Of a DNA stretch of 64,000 bases, positions 41,291-50,856 are shown in pieces. A model generated the notes under the pieces. It did not search any database and had not been told where the DNA came from. It was given only the letters and a program-made list of their open reading frames with translations. This DNA is from Sphingobacterium sp. CZ-2 (lineage in GTDB: Bacteria > Bacteroidota > Bacteroidia > Sphingobacteriales > Sphingobacteriaceae). Location of the stretch: positions 682,001 to 746,000 of the forward strand of contig NZ_CP038159.1 of the NCBI RefSeq assembly GCF_004526235.1, written 5' to 3'. Every line of letters starts with the position of its first letter. Positions within the stretch are counted from its first letter, which is position 1. A program made the position numbers and the translations under genes.

Positions 41291-42136
41291 ATGGGTTCAA
41301 AACATGCTTTTTTAATTTTAGCTCATCAGGAATTCAATATCCTTCAAATCTTGGTTGATACATTAGATGATATCAGGAATGATATTTACATTCATATTGA
41401 TCGAAAAGTAAGCAGTCTTCCACAAATAAAAACTAATAAATCAAGACTTAAGTTTTTGGAAGGTGACAAAAGAATAGATGTTCGCTGGGGAGATGTATCA
41501 CAGATAGAAGCAGAATTTTCCTTATTTAAAGAGAGTGCTCAGTACGGTGCTTATCATTATTATCATATTATTTCAGGCACCCATCTTCCTTTGGTAAATC
41601 AAGATGTAATACATCAATTTTTTAATGGTCGAGATGAAGTAGAATATTTTGCAACAATGCTGTTTTCTTCAGAAGAATTAATTAGAAAAGGAAATAGACT
41701 GAATCTGATGATGAAATCATTTTCAACGAACGTAACAGCTCAAAAGATTTGGCGTCTTGGAATTCGAATTCAAGAATTAATTCATTTTAAAATCAATAAA
41801 AAAACCAAATTTATTAAAGCTTCTAATTGGGTGAGTTTAACGGATAAAGCCGTAAAATATCTTTTAGAAAATCAATCAAAAATCCTAAAGAAATATAAAT
41901 ATAGCATGTGTGGGGACGAATTATTCATACCTACTGAATTAGCCGTATCGAACAAAAAATTTAATATGAAATTTTTAGAGGGTTATCTTTTTCATAAGGT
42001 GGGTGATGCAAATTCTACCATTTTAACTATGGATGATTATTCTCAAATACAACAATCTAAGGCATTATTTGCAAGAAAATTTAGTGAACAGCATTTGGAC
42101 CTGGTTGATAAGATTCTAGATAAATTAAAATCATGA
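41291..42136 (+). CDS. GT14-like beta-1,6-N-acetylglucosaminyltransferase, copy 1
   Basis: A 281-residue GT14 (core-2/I-branching) family protein. HAFLILAHQEFNILQILVDT, IYIHIDRKVSSLP, VRWGDVSQIEAEFSLF, YHYYHIISGTHLPL and KASNWVSLTDKAVKYLL are the typical order of motifs, ending with CGDELFIPTEL, where the acidic pair lies. Family members branch glycans by adding beta-1,6-GlcNAc or a pentose. The downstream gene is a paralogue overlapping by ATGA, so the pair arose by duplication. Two branching transferases suggest a branched repeating unit. Confidence 0.88.
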   Translation: MGSKHAFLILAHQEFNILQILVDTLDDIRNDIYIHIDRKVSSLPQIKTNKSRLKFLEGDKRIDVRWGDVSQIEAEFSLFKESAQYGAYHYYHIISGTHLPLVNQDVIHQFFNGRDEVEYFATMLFSSEELIRKGNRLNLMMKSFSTNVTAQKIWRLGIRIQELIHFKINKKTKFIKASNWVSLTDKAVKYLLENQSKILKKYKYSMCGDELFIPTELAVSNKKFNMKFLEGYLFHKVGDANSTILTMDDYSQIQQSKALFARKFSEQHLDLVDKILDKLKS

Positions 42137-43011
42137 AGAAGAAACATGCCTATTTAATACTTGCACATAATGAATTCCCTATCCTTAGGAAATTAATTAC
42201 ATTATTAGATGATAACAGGAATGATATATTTATTCATTTTGATAAAAAAGTTAATAATCTTCCTGAATTATTTGTAAATAATGCTAGATTATTTGTGCTT
42301 GAAAATCGCGTTGATGTGAGGTGGGCTGATGTATCCGTAGTTGAAGCGGAGCTTAATTTATTTGAGAATGCATTTCACAAAAATGCTTATCAATATTTTC
42401 ATCTTCTTTCAGGTGTTGATATGCCTATTAAATCACAAGATGAGATTCATCAATTTTTTGATAAACATGATGGCAAAGAGTTTATAGGATATTATCAACA
42501 AGATAATAAAATAGAAATCAAGCGAAAAGTTAAAAGGTTTCATATTTTTCCGAAATCTTTTCGAAAAAATAATGGTTTAATAAATATTAGTAAAAAGCTA
42601 TTTAGGTCTCTCCATTTAGTTCTTCAAGAAAAATTGAACATCGAAAGGAATTCTGGAACAAATTTTAAAAAAGGAACCCAATGGGTAAGTCTGACATCTG
42701 ATTTTGTAGAATTGATCATTAAAAAAAGAAAAGAAATTGAAAAAATGTACTCCAATACTTTTTGTCCTGATGAAATTTTCATACAAACATTTTGTTGGAA
42801 TTCTGACTTTAGAGGAAATATATATAACAAACAGGATGAAGGATTAGGATGTATGCGATACATTCAATGGGTAGATAATCAAATTATCGATTGGCGTTCT
42901 GATGATTTTGATAAGCTTGTAAGTTCTCCATACCTTTTTGCTAGGAAATTTTCCTCCAAAGATCTAAATATTGTTAATCTATTAGTAAATCATTTTTCTG
43001 TAAATCAATGA
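42133..43011 (+). CDS. GT14-like beta-1,6-N-acetylglucosaminyltransferase, copy 2
   Basis: A 292-residue paralogue of the previous gene, with HAYLILAHNEFPILRKLITL, IFIHFDKKVNNLP, VRWADVSVVEAELNLF, YFHLLSGVDMPIKSQDEIHQ, KGTQWVSLTSDFVELI and CPDEIFIQTFC. It keeps all GT14-like motifs, so both copies look functional. It starts in the ATGA overlap with copy 1 and ends in an ATGA overlap with the acyltransferase gene, marking tight translational coupling. Donor and linkage unknown beyond the family expectation of branching GlcNAc. Confidence 0.88.
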   Translation: MKKKHAYLILAHNEFPILRKLITLLDDNRNDIFIHFDKKVNNLPELFVNNARLFVLENRVDVRWADVSVVEAELNLFENAFHKNAYQYFHLLSGVDMPIKSQDEIHQFFDKHDGKEFIGYYQQDNKIEIKRKVKRFHIFPKSFRKNNGLINISKKLFRSLHLVLQEKLNIERNSGTNFKKGTQWVSLTSDFVELIIKKRKEIEKMYSNTFCPDEIFIQTFCWNSDFRGNIYNKQDEGLGCMRYIQWVDNQIIDWRSDDFDKLVSSPYLFARKFSSKDLNIVNLLVNHFSVNQ

Positions 43012-44111
43012 TTTTTAAAGCTTTAGAAACTGAAAATCTAAAAGTAATAAACATACTTAGAATGCCTTTAATGATCATTGTATTATTTGGGCATACGGTT
43101 GGATTTGATATTCTGCCAGTAAAATGGTCTTGGGATTTTGAATCTATTTATATATTAGTCTCCGAAGCAATTTCACATACCTTTAGTCGAATTGTTGTTC
43201 CAAGTTTTTTTGTGTTTTCCGGTTATTTGTTTTTTTTGAAAATACAAGAATTTACAATCACTATTTATAAAGAACAACTTAGGAAACGAATTTTTTCCCT
43301 TTTAATACCCTATTTAGCTTGGAATTTACTCATGCTTATCGGCATACTAGTTAAGGTTAATGTTTTCGACTTATTGGGTATTCCAAATATAGAAGGTGAA
43401 GAATTTAAAAATCTCAGTTTAATGGATATATTTTGGAACTATCCATTAAATTTTCCGCTCTGGTATCTTAGGGATTTAATTTGTATGACCCTATTGACTC
43501 CTTTATTCTATTTATTGTTCAGATTTCTTGGCGCATTTGGCATATTGCTGTTAATGATACCCTATTTACTAAATCTAGAAATTAATATTCCAGGTTTTAG
43601 TTTAACCGGTATTTTATTTTTTGGAATTGGGTCCTATTTTGGTTTGAAAAAATTAGACTTAATCATTACTGATTATAAAATAGGTTTAGTTTTCATACTT
43701 ATTTCTTTGATTTTGATTATAGTCTGCTTAAATAGTAGTCAATATCCATATTACGAACAATTAATCCGTGTGTATGCTATTATTGGTATTTGGGCTGTAT
43801 TTTACGGAGGATATTTGTTAAGCAAAATCAATAACCTTTCAAACCTTTTAATCAAAACCGCAGGATCTGTATTCTTTATTTATGCTGTTCATGAAATTTA
43901 TATTATTAATTGGATAAAAGGATTTTTTGCTCGAATTAATAAAACAAATGATAGCATGTTGCAACTTATGTTTTATTTCATCATCCCATTTATCTGTTTA
44001 TTTATTTGCTATTACCTTTATGTATTCTTGAGAAGGATTATGCCCACATTTATAAATTTAATTACTGGTAATAGGGAGATTACACTCAAAAAAAATACGA
44101 TTAAAACATGA
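43008..44111 (+). CDS. Membrane acyltransferase family 3 (OafA/NolL-like), copy 1
   Basis: A 367-residue membrane protein with about ten helices and the acyltransferase 3 pattern. RMPLMIIVLFGHTVGFDI carries the conserved catalytic-type His of the second segment, VVPSFFVFSGYLFF follows, and RIFSLLIPYLAWNLL and PLWYLRDLI are family-typical. Such enzymes O-acetylate or succinylate surface glycans from the membrane. It overlaps both neighbours by ATGA junctions. The locus has a second member at 48643. Confidence 0.88.
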   Translation: MIFKALETENLKVINILRMPLMIIVLFGHTVGFDILPVKWSWDFESIYILVSEAISHTFSRIVVPSFFVFSGYLFFLKIQEFTITIYKEQLRKRIFSLLIPYLAWNLLMLIGILVKVNVFDLLGIPNIEGEEFKNLSLMDIFWNYPLNFPLWYLRDLICMTLLTPLFYLLFRFLGAFGILLLMIPYLLNLEINIPGFSLTGILFFGIGSYFGLKKLDLIITDYKIGLVFILISLILIIVCLNSSQYPYYEQLIRVYAIIGIWAVFYGGYLLSKINNLSNLLIKTAGSVFFIYAVHEIYIINWIKGFFARINKTNDSMLQLMFYFIIPFICLFICYYLYVFLRRIMPTFINLITGNREITLKKNTIKT

Positions 44112-45103
44112 AATTGCCTTATGTATCAATCATAATTCCTGTATATAATGCGGAGAAAACCATTGGTTTAAGTTTAGACTCTTTAAGAAATCAAACTTAT
44201 CCATATCTGGAGCTGATATTTATAAATGATGCAAGCCAAGATGAAAGTCTGAAAATGCTTAAGGATTTCCGGGCTTCATTTGATGGAAATAAGGAGGTAA
44301 TAATTGTATTAGCAAACCATGATGTAAACAGAGGAGTGGCTTGCGCTAGGAATACAGGACTGGATTTAGCTACAGGTAAATATATTTATTATGTGGATGC
44401 TGATGATCAATTAGATCATCATGCCATTGAATTATTGGTTACTAAGGCTGAAAAGGAAGATTTTGATATTTTGGGCTTCAATTGGTATTTAAAATTTTCC
44501 AATAATGAACGCAAAATGATTCAGGCAACCTTTCAAGATAATCAAGATGCGATTAGGCTTATGTTGAATGGGAATTTACGTTGGAATCTTTGGATATTTT
44601 TTGCTAAACGAAAGCTTTATGAGGATCATAATATTAGGTTCATTCCTGGGAAAAATATGGGTGAAGATTTGATGGTGAGTGTGAAATTATTTCATTACGC
44701 AAAAAAAGTAGGGCAAATTTCAGATGCATTTTATCACTATGGACAGTCTAATCAAGAATCATTAACCAAAGTTTATGCTGAAAAACATATTCAAGAAGTT
44801 AGTGGAAATTTGGAGGAAGTAGAAAATTTTTTAAAGGCCAACAATAATATGGTTGATTTGGAAAATCTCTTGGCTTTTTTAAAATTGAATATTAAACTTC
44901 CAATGCTAATTAGTAGCCAAAAAAAACAATATATCAGGTGGTTGAATTTATTTCCAGAAGTGAATAAATATGCCATGGAAAACAAAGCACAATCGCTACG
45001 AATTAGGTTCTTACAATTTATGGCTACAAAAAAACAATTTTGGTTCGTTAAACTTCATTATTATGTGATAATTAGAGTAGTTTACGGAATTATTTATCAT
45101 TAA
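44108..45103 (+). CDS. GT2 family glycosyltransferase
   Basis: A 331-residue GT-A enzyme. VSIIIPVYNAEKTIGLSLDS, LIFINDASQDESL, NRGVACARNTGLDLATGKYI and YYVDADDQLDHHA (DXD near residue 98) are textbook GT2 motifs. The GEDLMVSVKLFHYAKKVG segment is the usual ED region. The C-terminus ends in a hydrophobic stretch that may touch the membrane. Starts in an ATGA overlap with the acyltransferase gene; the polymerase gene follows 13 bp later. Donor unknown. Confidence 0.92.
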   Translation: MKLPYVSIIIPVYNAEKTIGLSLDSLRNQTYPYLELIFINDASQDESLKMLKDFRASFDGNKEVIIVLANHDVNRGVACARNTGLDLATGKYIYYVDADDQLDHHAIELLVTKAEKEDFDILGFNWYLKFSNNERKMIQATFQDNQDAIRLMLNGNLRWNLWIFFAKRKLYEDHNIRFIPGKNMGEDLMVSVKLFHYAKKVGQISDAFYHYGQSNQESLTKVYAEKHIQEVSGNLEEVENFLKANNNMVDLENLLAFLKLNIKLPMLISSQKKQYIRWLNLFPEVNKYAMENKAQSLRIRFLQFMATKKQFWFVKLHYYVIIRVVYGIIYH

Positions 45104-45116
45104 CTTGATTTATAAA

Positions 45117-46433
45117 ATGTTCAAAATAATATCTTACATATTTATTGCGGTTATAGTTAGCTTTTATTTTTTTCCAATAAGCTTTACTTTTCTACCTGCT
45201 AGTCTCAATACAAAGATGATGTTGGGCGTTTTAGGTATTGGTTTTGCTGGTTTGAACTGGTTGAAAACACAGAATTTAACTGTAAGTAGAGGGTTGCTTA
45301 TTTCCATTATTATATCTTTATTATTTTCTTTTATTTGCTATTATTCTACTGATATAAATAATACGACAGATTACTCCTATGCAAGTTATATTGTAAGCTT
45401 CTCTGTTTGGTTTTTTGGAGCTTTTGCGGTCTGTTATATTATTAGAATAGTTCATGAAATTGCTTCCTTAAGGATCCTAACAAATTATTTGGCTGCTGTA
45501 TGTTTTTTTCAATGTGTTGCTGCTTTAATGATTGATAATATTCCTGCTTTTAAATTGTTGGTAGATAGTATTGTAAATCAAGGCCAGGATTTTTTTGATG
45601 AAGTAAATCGTTTATATGGAATAGGGGCTGCTCTTGATTCTGCAGGGGTCCGGTTTTCTCTTGTCCTTGTATTGATAACATCATCCTTAAATAATAGTAT
45701 TAAAACGCGAGAAAATTCATGGTATATTGCCATGTTATTGATTGCTTTTTTTACCATTTCTGTAATTGGTAATGCGATTGCTCGTACAACTATTCTTGGG
45801 GTATCTAGTTCATTGATCTATTTTTTTGTAGGATCTGGTTTGTTTAGAAGTATTGTTAAAATGGAATCTATAAAACTTGGGATTCTATTTGGATTTCTCT
45901 TAGTTCTTGCCATATTTATTTCCGTCTATCTATACAATAACAATAAAGAATTCTATGATCAAATGCGATTCGCATTCGAAGGTTTTTTTAATTGGATAGA
46001 ACATGGGGAATGGAGAACGGGATCTACCGACAAATTAAATAGAGAAATGTGGATATGGCCAGAAGACCAAAAAACCTGGCTTATAGGATCAGGAAAATTT
46101 GGTTTATATGAATTCAGTACAGATATCGGCTATTGTCGTTTTATTCTTTATTGTGGATTAATTGGCTTTTCTGTTTTTGCTTTTCTATTTGTTTTTAACG
46201 CACTATATTTTATGAATCGCTATCCAAAATATTGGATGATGTTTCTTATTTTCTTGGTATTAACCTTTATTTTCTGGGTTAAGGTGGCAACGGATATTTT
46301 CTTTATTTATGCCTTGTTTTATTGCCTAGATACGTTTTCAGACGATGAAGAAAATGAGGTTGAAGAATTGGATGTCATAGGTAATAATGAAAAATTAGAT
46401 GAAAATAGTCTATTGTATCCTCGGTACGTTTAA
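45117..46433 (+). CDS. Wzy-like O-antigen/capsule polymerase
   Basis: A 438-residue polytopic membrane protein with about eleven or twelve helices, and a large periplasmic loop near residues 295-345 containing WIEHGEWRTGSTDKLNRE and WLIGSGKFGLYEFS. This resembles the loop and Arg residues of Wzy polymerases, which join lipid-linked repeat units at the periplasmic face. The ATG at 45117 (MFKIISYIFIAVIVSF) is used; an upstream TTG would add four residues. Wzy proteins are poorly conserved, so the call rests on topology and context. The last 35 bp overlap the next gene. Confidence 0.8.
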   Translation: MFKIISYIFIAVIVSFYFFPISFTFLPASLNTKMMLGVLGIGFAGLNWLKTQNLTVSRGLLISIIISLLFSFICYYSTDINNTTDYSYASYIVSFSVWFFGAFAVCYIIRIVHEIASLRILTNYLAAVCFFQCVAALMIDNIPAFKLLVDSIVNQGQDFFDEVNRLYGIGAALDSAGVRFSLVLVLITSSLNNSIKTRENSWYIAMLLIAFFTISVIGNAIARTTILGVSSSLIYFFVGSGLFRSIVKMESIKLGILFGFLLVLAIFISVYLYNNNKEFYDQMRFAFEGFFNWIEHGEWRTGSTDKLNREMWIWPEDQKTWLIGSGKFGLYEFSTDIGYCRFILYCGLIGFSVFAFLFVFNALYFMNRYPKYWMMFLIFLVLTFIFWVKVATDIFFIYALFYCLDTFSDDEENEVEELDVIGNNEKLDENSLLYPRYV

Positions 46434-47532
46434 TTCGGGTGGGATGGAAAGAGTATTGGCCAATAAAGCCAATTATTTGAGTAAATTAGGCCACCAAATA
46501 ACAATAATTACCACTGATCAACTCGGTAGAAAACCCTATTTTCAACTTAATGAACAAATTGACCAAATTGATCTTCATATAAATTATACGGAAAATAATA
46601 ACCAAGGTCTAATGACCAAAATATTAGATTTTCCACGCAAACAACGAAAACATAAAGCATCTTTAGAAAAGGTTCTTCAAAAAATTAAACCAGATATTAC
46701 CATATCCTTATTCGATCATGATGCAGCTATCATTTTAAAAATCAAAGACGGAAGTAAGAAAATAGCAGAAATTCATTTTTCGAGATTTAAACGAATCCAA
46801 TATGGAAGAGGAGGCCTTTGGAACTTGGTAGATAGATGGCGCAGTAAACAGGATCTAAAAACCATTAAACTATTTGATCGATTTGTAGTATTAACCGAAG
46901 AGGACAAAAATTATTGGGGTGCATTGAACAATATTCTCGTAATACCAAATGCAAATAGTTTTACACCCAATAGCTTGGCTGAATTAAATATCAAACAAGT
47001 AATAGCAGTAGGAAGATATGATTTTCAAAAGCATTTCGATTCTTTAATACGGATTTGGGAAAGAGTGGATAAACAGAACCCAGATTGGAAACTGAAGATT
47101 TTTGGTTCAGGTCCGTTAGAAAGTGAACTACAACAACAGATAAATGATGCTCAATTGCAACATAGCGTATCATTGGAAAGACCAGTTAAGAATATTGAGA
47201 AAGAATATCTTAATAGTTCCATCATCGCATTAACATCAAGGTATGAAGGTTTACCTATGGCTTTGTTAGAAGCACAAGCCTGTGGTCTACCTATGGTCGC
47301 CTATGCTTGTAAATGTGGACCGAAAGATATTATAACTGATGGAGAAAATGGATTTTTAATTCCAGAGGAGAATGAAACGTTATTTGCAAAACGACTATTG
47401 GAATTAATGAATAGCGAAAATAGGAGAAGGGAAATGGGTAGAAAGGCATTTGAAAATTCAACTAATTATTCCGAGGATCGCGTCATGGAAAAATGGATAA
47501 ACCTTTTTACTGAATTAACTGCTAAAAAATGA
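46399..47532 (+). CDS. GT4 family glycosyltransferase
   Basis: A 377-residue GT-B enzyme. The N-terminal acceptor domain starts MKIVYCILGTFNSGGMERVL with the Gly-rich loop; the C-terminal donor domain begins near 195 with QVIAVGRYDFQKHFDSLIRI and carries IFGSGPLESELQ, IALTSRYEGLPMALLEAQAC (the E-x7-E region) and NGFLIPEEN. Retaining transferase using a nucleotide sugar. It begins 35 bp inside the polymerase gene in another frame, with an ATG that gives the standard GT4 N-terminus, so the overlap is real. Confidence 0.92.
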   Translation: MKIVYCILGTFNSGGMERVLANKANYLSKLGHQITIITTDQLGRKPYFQLNEQIDQIDLHINYTENNNQGLMTKILDFPRKQRKHKASLEKVLQKIKPDITISLFDHDAAIILKIKDGSKKIAEIHFSRFKRIQYGRGGLWNLVDRWRSKQDLKTIKLFDRFVVLTEEDKNYWGALNNILVIPNANSFTPNSLAELNIKQVIAVGRYDFQKHFDSLIRIWERVDKQNPDWKLKIFGSGPLESELQQQINDAQLQHSVSLERPVKNIEKEYLNSSIIALTSRYEGLPMALLEAQACGLPMVAYACKCGPKDIITDGENGFLIPEENETLFAKRLLELMNSENRRREMGRKAFENSTNYSEDRVMEKWINLFTELTAKK

Positions 47533-48632
47533 AAAAGATTGTCATATCTGCTGTTAATTTAGTGGAAGCTGGTACATTAGCTATTTTAAGAGATTGTTTA
47601 GCATTTCTATCTGATTTTGCACCTAAGCATGGTTATCATGTGACAGCTATTGTTTTTAAACGGGAGTTGGCAGATTTTCCTAATATTGAGTATATAGAGA
47701 CCACCTGGCCAAAAAAAAGATGGACAAATAGATTATGGTACGAATATGTTTCCATGAACCGTATTTCCAAAGAAATTGGTCCTGTTTATTTATGGTTTTC
47801 ATTACATGATACAAGCCCTACCGTAAAAGCGGAACGTCAGGCCGTTTATTGCCACAATTCTTTTTCCTTTTATCGTTGGAAAATGCATGATGTAATATTT
47901 GCGCCAAAAATTGTTCTCTTTGCTTTGATGACCAAATACATTTATAAAACAAATATCCATCAGAACCATTATTTGGTCGTACAACAAGAATGGTTTAGAA
48001 AAGCATTGTCTCAAATGTTTGATCTCAACGAGAAACGAATTATTGTTTCCCCTCCAGATATGGACTTGCAACATGCAATTCAGTCAAATTCCAAAATACA
48101 AAAAGTTAAAAGCTTTTTATTTGCAGGCTCACCGAACAGCCATAAGAATTTTGAAGTAATATGCAAAGCTTCAAAAATATTGATTGAAAAATACCATATT
48201 ACAGATTTTAAGGTTAAAATTACCGTAAAGGGAAATGAAAATAAATATGCCGAATGGTTGTATAAAAATTGGAAAAATATAGCACAAATTGACTTCATGA
48301 GCTTTATTCCAAAAGGTATGTTAATGGAATGTTATAACAAAACTGATTGTTTGATTTTTCCTTCCAAAATTGAATCATGGGGATTGCCGATTTCTGAATT
48401 TAAAATTTCTAATAAGCCTATGCTTTTGGCAGATTTACCATATGCACATGAAACAGCGCAGGACAGCCAATTAACAGCATTCTTCCATCCAGATGATGAA
48501 CAACAATTAGCCATTTTAATGAAAGAATTAATTGAAGGAGATTTCCACCAATTAAAAGCCGTTCCATCTATTGAAATTAAAGAACCAAAAGCAACGAATT
48601 GGTTGCAGTTATTTCAACTATTATTGAATTAA
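47529..48632 (+). CDS. GT4-like glycosyltransferase
   Basis: A 367-residue GT-B type protein. The N-terminal half is unusual (MKKIVISAVNLVEAGTLAIL, YLWFSLHDTSPTVKAERQAV), while the C-terminal half is GT4-like: FLFAGSPNSHKNFEVICKAS, IDFMSFIPKGMLMECYNKTD and CLIFPSKIESWGLPISEFKI with the late acidic motif. No membrane helix is certain. Members like this occur in Bacteroidota capsule loci; the substrate is unknown. Coupled to the previous GT4 gene by an ATGA overlap. Confidence 0.82.
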   Translation: MKKIVISAVNLVEAGTLAILRDCLAFLSDFAPKHGYHVTAIVFKRELADFPNIEYIETTWPKKRWTNRLWYEYVSMNRISKEIGPVYLWFSLHDTSPTVKAERQAVYCHNSFSFYRWKMHDVIFAPKIVLFALMTKYIYKTNIHQNHYLVVQQEWFRKALSQMFDLNEKRIIVSPPDMDLQHAIQSNSKIQKVKSFLFAGSPNSHKNFEVICKASKILIEKYHITDFKVKITVKGNENKYAEWLYKNWKNIAQIDFMSFIPKGMLMECYNKTDCLIFPSKIESWGLPISEFKISNKPMLLADLPYAHETAQDSQLTAFFHPDDEQQLAILMKELIEGDFHQLKAVPSIEIKEPKATNWLQLFQLLLN

Positions 48633-48642
48633 GGGAAATTAA

Positions 48643-49644
48643 ATGAATTCTATTTCTTTCATAGCAATTATTGGAATATTATATCTATTATCCATTTCAT
48701 TGTGGAAAAAGAAATATGTACCATTCACCATTGAACAATCCAACAGTTTCAAAGGAATATTAAGTATATTGATTGTCCTGAGCCATCTCAATTTCCATGC
48801 TGAAATGCCTTTGTTTTTGACTATCACAAAATGGGCAGGAACCAAAGTAGCCCTATTCTTTTTTATTTCGGGATATGGATTAATGGCTTCTTACCGAAAA
48901 AAAGAACAATCTTATCTTCAAGGTTTTTTAGGCAAGAGATTATGGAAAATTATTTTACCATTATTGGTCATCACCTTCTTTTTTTTATTCACTCAATTTC
49001 TTGATAAAGGAATATTCAATCTAGAAATATTCCAAAATCTTTGGATCGGATTAACCCCCTTACCTTATTCTTGGTTTGCATATATTATTTTGATTTTTTA
49101 TCTAGTATTTTTTGTGGTTTTCAGCACAAAATGGTCCCTGAAAATTAAAATAATCAGTATGTTTTCCATTTCATTGATTATTTCATATCTCCTTTATCAA
49201 AAAGGATTCGATCGTGCTTGGTGGGTGTCTAACCTTGCATTTCCTTTCGGTATGTTATTTCAAGCCCAAGAATCACGATTAATCGGATGGAGCAGAACAA
49301 AATTTGGTAATATTTTATTTGTCCCAATCTGTTTAGGATTGGCCTTTATTTTCGCGTTTTTTAAAATCGAGTTTTTATATATCTTCTCATATGTTTTTAT
49401 AGTATTAGCAGTCGTCATTCTTTTAAGTTATTCTGGATTATCAAAGGGTAGCATATTTAATTTCTTGGGGAAGATTTCTTATGAAACTTACCTTATCCAC
49501 GGAGTTCTATACTTTATACTCCGAGGTAACCATATTTTTATACAGAATAATTGGCTTTATTTAGGAGTTTCTATATTATCAACAATTTTTCTGGCAACCT
49601 TATTTCATAAGCTTTTTAATTACATTTATACGCTCAAAAAATGA
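48643..49644 (+). CDS. Membrane acyltransferase family 3 (OafA-like), copy 2
   Basis: A 333-residue membrane protein with about ten helices. FKGILSILIVLSHLNFHAEM has the conserved His, VALFFFISGYGLMASYRKKE is the second family motif and FLGKRLWKIILPLLVITFFF the third. FLGKISYETYLIHGVLYFIL near the C-terminus is the usual late motif. It should transfer an acyl group, often acetyl, to the glycan. Separated from copy 1 by five genes and not closely similar to it, so two different decorations are likely. Confidence 0.88.
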   Translation: MNSISFIAIIGILYLLSISLWKKKYVPFTIEQSNSFKGILSILIVLSHLNFHAEMPLFLTITKWAGTKVALFFFISGYGLMASYRKKEQSYLQGFLGKRLWKIILPLLVITFFFLFTQFLDKGIFNLEIFQNLWIGLTPLPYSWFAYIILIFYLVFFVVFSTKWSLKIKIISMFSISLIISYLLYQKGFDRAWWVSNLAFPFGMLFQAQESRLIGWSRTKFGNILFVPICLGLAFIFAFFKIEFLYIFSYVFIVLAVVILLSYSGLSKGSIFNFLGKISYETYLIHGVLYFILRGNHIFIQNNWLYLGVSILSTIFLATLFHKLFNYIYTLKK

Positions 49645-50750
49645 AGATATTACAAGTAGGAAAGTTTTATCCCATTCGTGGCGGAGTGGAGAAAGTCATG
49701 TATGATCTCATGTTAGGACTATCCGAAAGGGAAATTCACTGTGACATGTTATGTGCTTCCACTGAAAATTTTCCGGAAACAGATATAGTTATAAATCAAT
49801 ATGCCAAGTTATTCGTTGTCTCCACGCAAATTAAAGTTGCTGCTACCATGTTGGCACCAAAGATGATTAGCAAGCTTAGAAGTATTGCTAACCAATATGA
49901 TGTCATTCATATCCATCATCCAGATCCTATGGCAACTTTAAGCCTGTTTTTAGCAGGTTTTAAAGGAAAAGTAGTATTGCACTGGCATAGTGACATCCTG
50001 AAACAAAAAACCTTGCTGAAGCTATATAAACCGCTTCAGGATTGGTTGATCAAAAGAGCAGATTTGATAGTAGGTACGAGTCCAATTTATGTAAAAGAGT
50101 CTCAGTTCTTAACCAAAGTTCAAGAAAAAATTGCTCATATCCCTATTGGAGTTGAACCTTTGTTAACCGATTCTACAAAAGCAAACTTGATAATAGGAAG
50201 ATTTGCAGGCAAAAAAATTTTATTTGCGCTTGGTCGTCTGGTCGAATATAAGGGATATCCCTTTTTAATAGATGCAATCCAGGGTTTGGATGATTCTTAC
50301 CATTTACTCATTGGTGGAATCGGGCCATTAAGAGAACAGCTAGAGAATCAAGTAAAAGCTTTAAATCTACAAGATAAAATTACTTTTTTAGGATTTATAG
50401 CAGACGAAGATGTACCCAACTATTTTAAAGCTTGTGATATTTTTTGTTTAAGTTCGACTATTAAAACGGAAGCATTTGCTATCGTACAGATCGAAGCCAT
50501 GTCTTTAGGTAAGCCTGTTATCTCCACTAGAATTCCTGGTTCTGGTGTTAGCTGGGTTAATGAACATGAGGTTTCTGGATTAACAGTTCCAATAGAAAAT
50601 GTTGATGATTTTAGGAATGCTATATTAAGGTTAGGCGAAAATAAAGAATTTTACGACCGATTGAGTAAAGGCGCATCAGAACGCTTTCAACAAAATTTTA
50701 CTTTAGATAAAATGATTGATAAGACTATTACCATCTATAAAAGTCTTTAA
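49641..50750 (+). CDS. GT4 family glycosyltransferase
   Basis: A 369-residue GT-B enzyme beginning MKILQVGKFYPIRGGVEKVM with the typical Gly-rich acceptor loop. DVIHIHHPDPMATLSLFLAG and VVLHWHSDILKQK are conserved N-domain segments; LFALGRLVEYKGYPFLIDAI, LIGGIGPLREQLENQ, FGLSS-like FCLSSTIKTEAFAIVQIEAM and GSGVSWVNEHEVSGLTVP form the donor domain. It resembles WbaZ-type mannosyltransferases, but the donor is not certain. ATGA overlap with the acyltransferase. It is the last sugar-adding enzyme of the locus; a 106-bp gap with its own -7 box follows. Confidence 0.93.
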   Translation: MKILQVGKFYPIRGGVEKVMYDLMLGLSEREIHCDMLCASTENFPETDIVINQYAKLFVVSTQIKVAATMLAPKMISKLRSIANQYDVIHIHHPDPMATLSLFLAGFKGKVVLHWHSDILKQKTLLKLYKPLQDWLIKRADLIVGTSPIYVKESQFLTKVQEKIAHIPIGVEPLLTDSTKANLIIGRFAGKKILFALGRLVEYKGYPFLIDAIQGLDDSYHLLIGGIGPLREQLENQVKALNLQDKITFLGFIADEDVPNYFKACDIFCLSSTIKTEAFAIVQIEAMSLGKPVISTRIPGSGVSWVNEHEVSGLTVPIENVDDFRNAILRLGENKEFYDRLSKGASERFQQNFTLDKMIDKTITIYKSL

Positions 50751-50838
50751 AATTGCCTCTGAAATCATAAATTAGCTACAAATAATAATTTTTAGCCGTT
50801 TACATTCGAGAAGCATATTCCTTATTTTAATTAATTAT

Positions 50839-50846
50839 TAATTTTG
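50839..50846 (+). promoter_or_regulatory. Candidate -7 promoter box for the peptidase-PqqD-kinase block
   Basis: TAATTTTG fits TAnnTTTG. It lies ten bases before the ATG at 50857, so the leader would be only a few nucleotides. No clear -33 TTTG is seen. It suggests the block from 50857 can be transcribed separately from the glycosyltransferases. Confidence 0.5.
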
Positions 50847-50856
50847 CCTTTCTACT

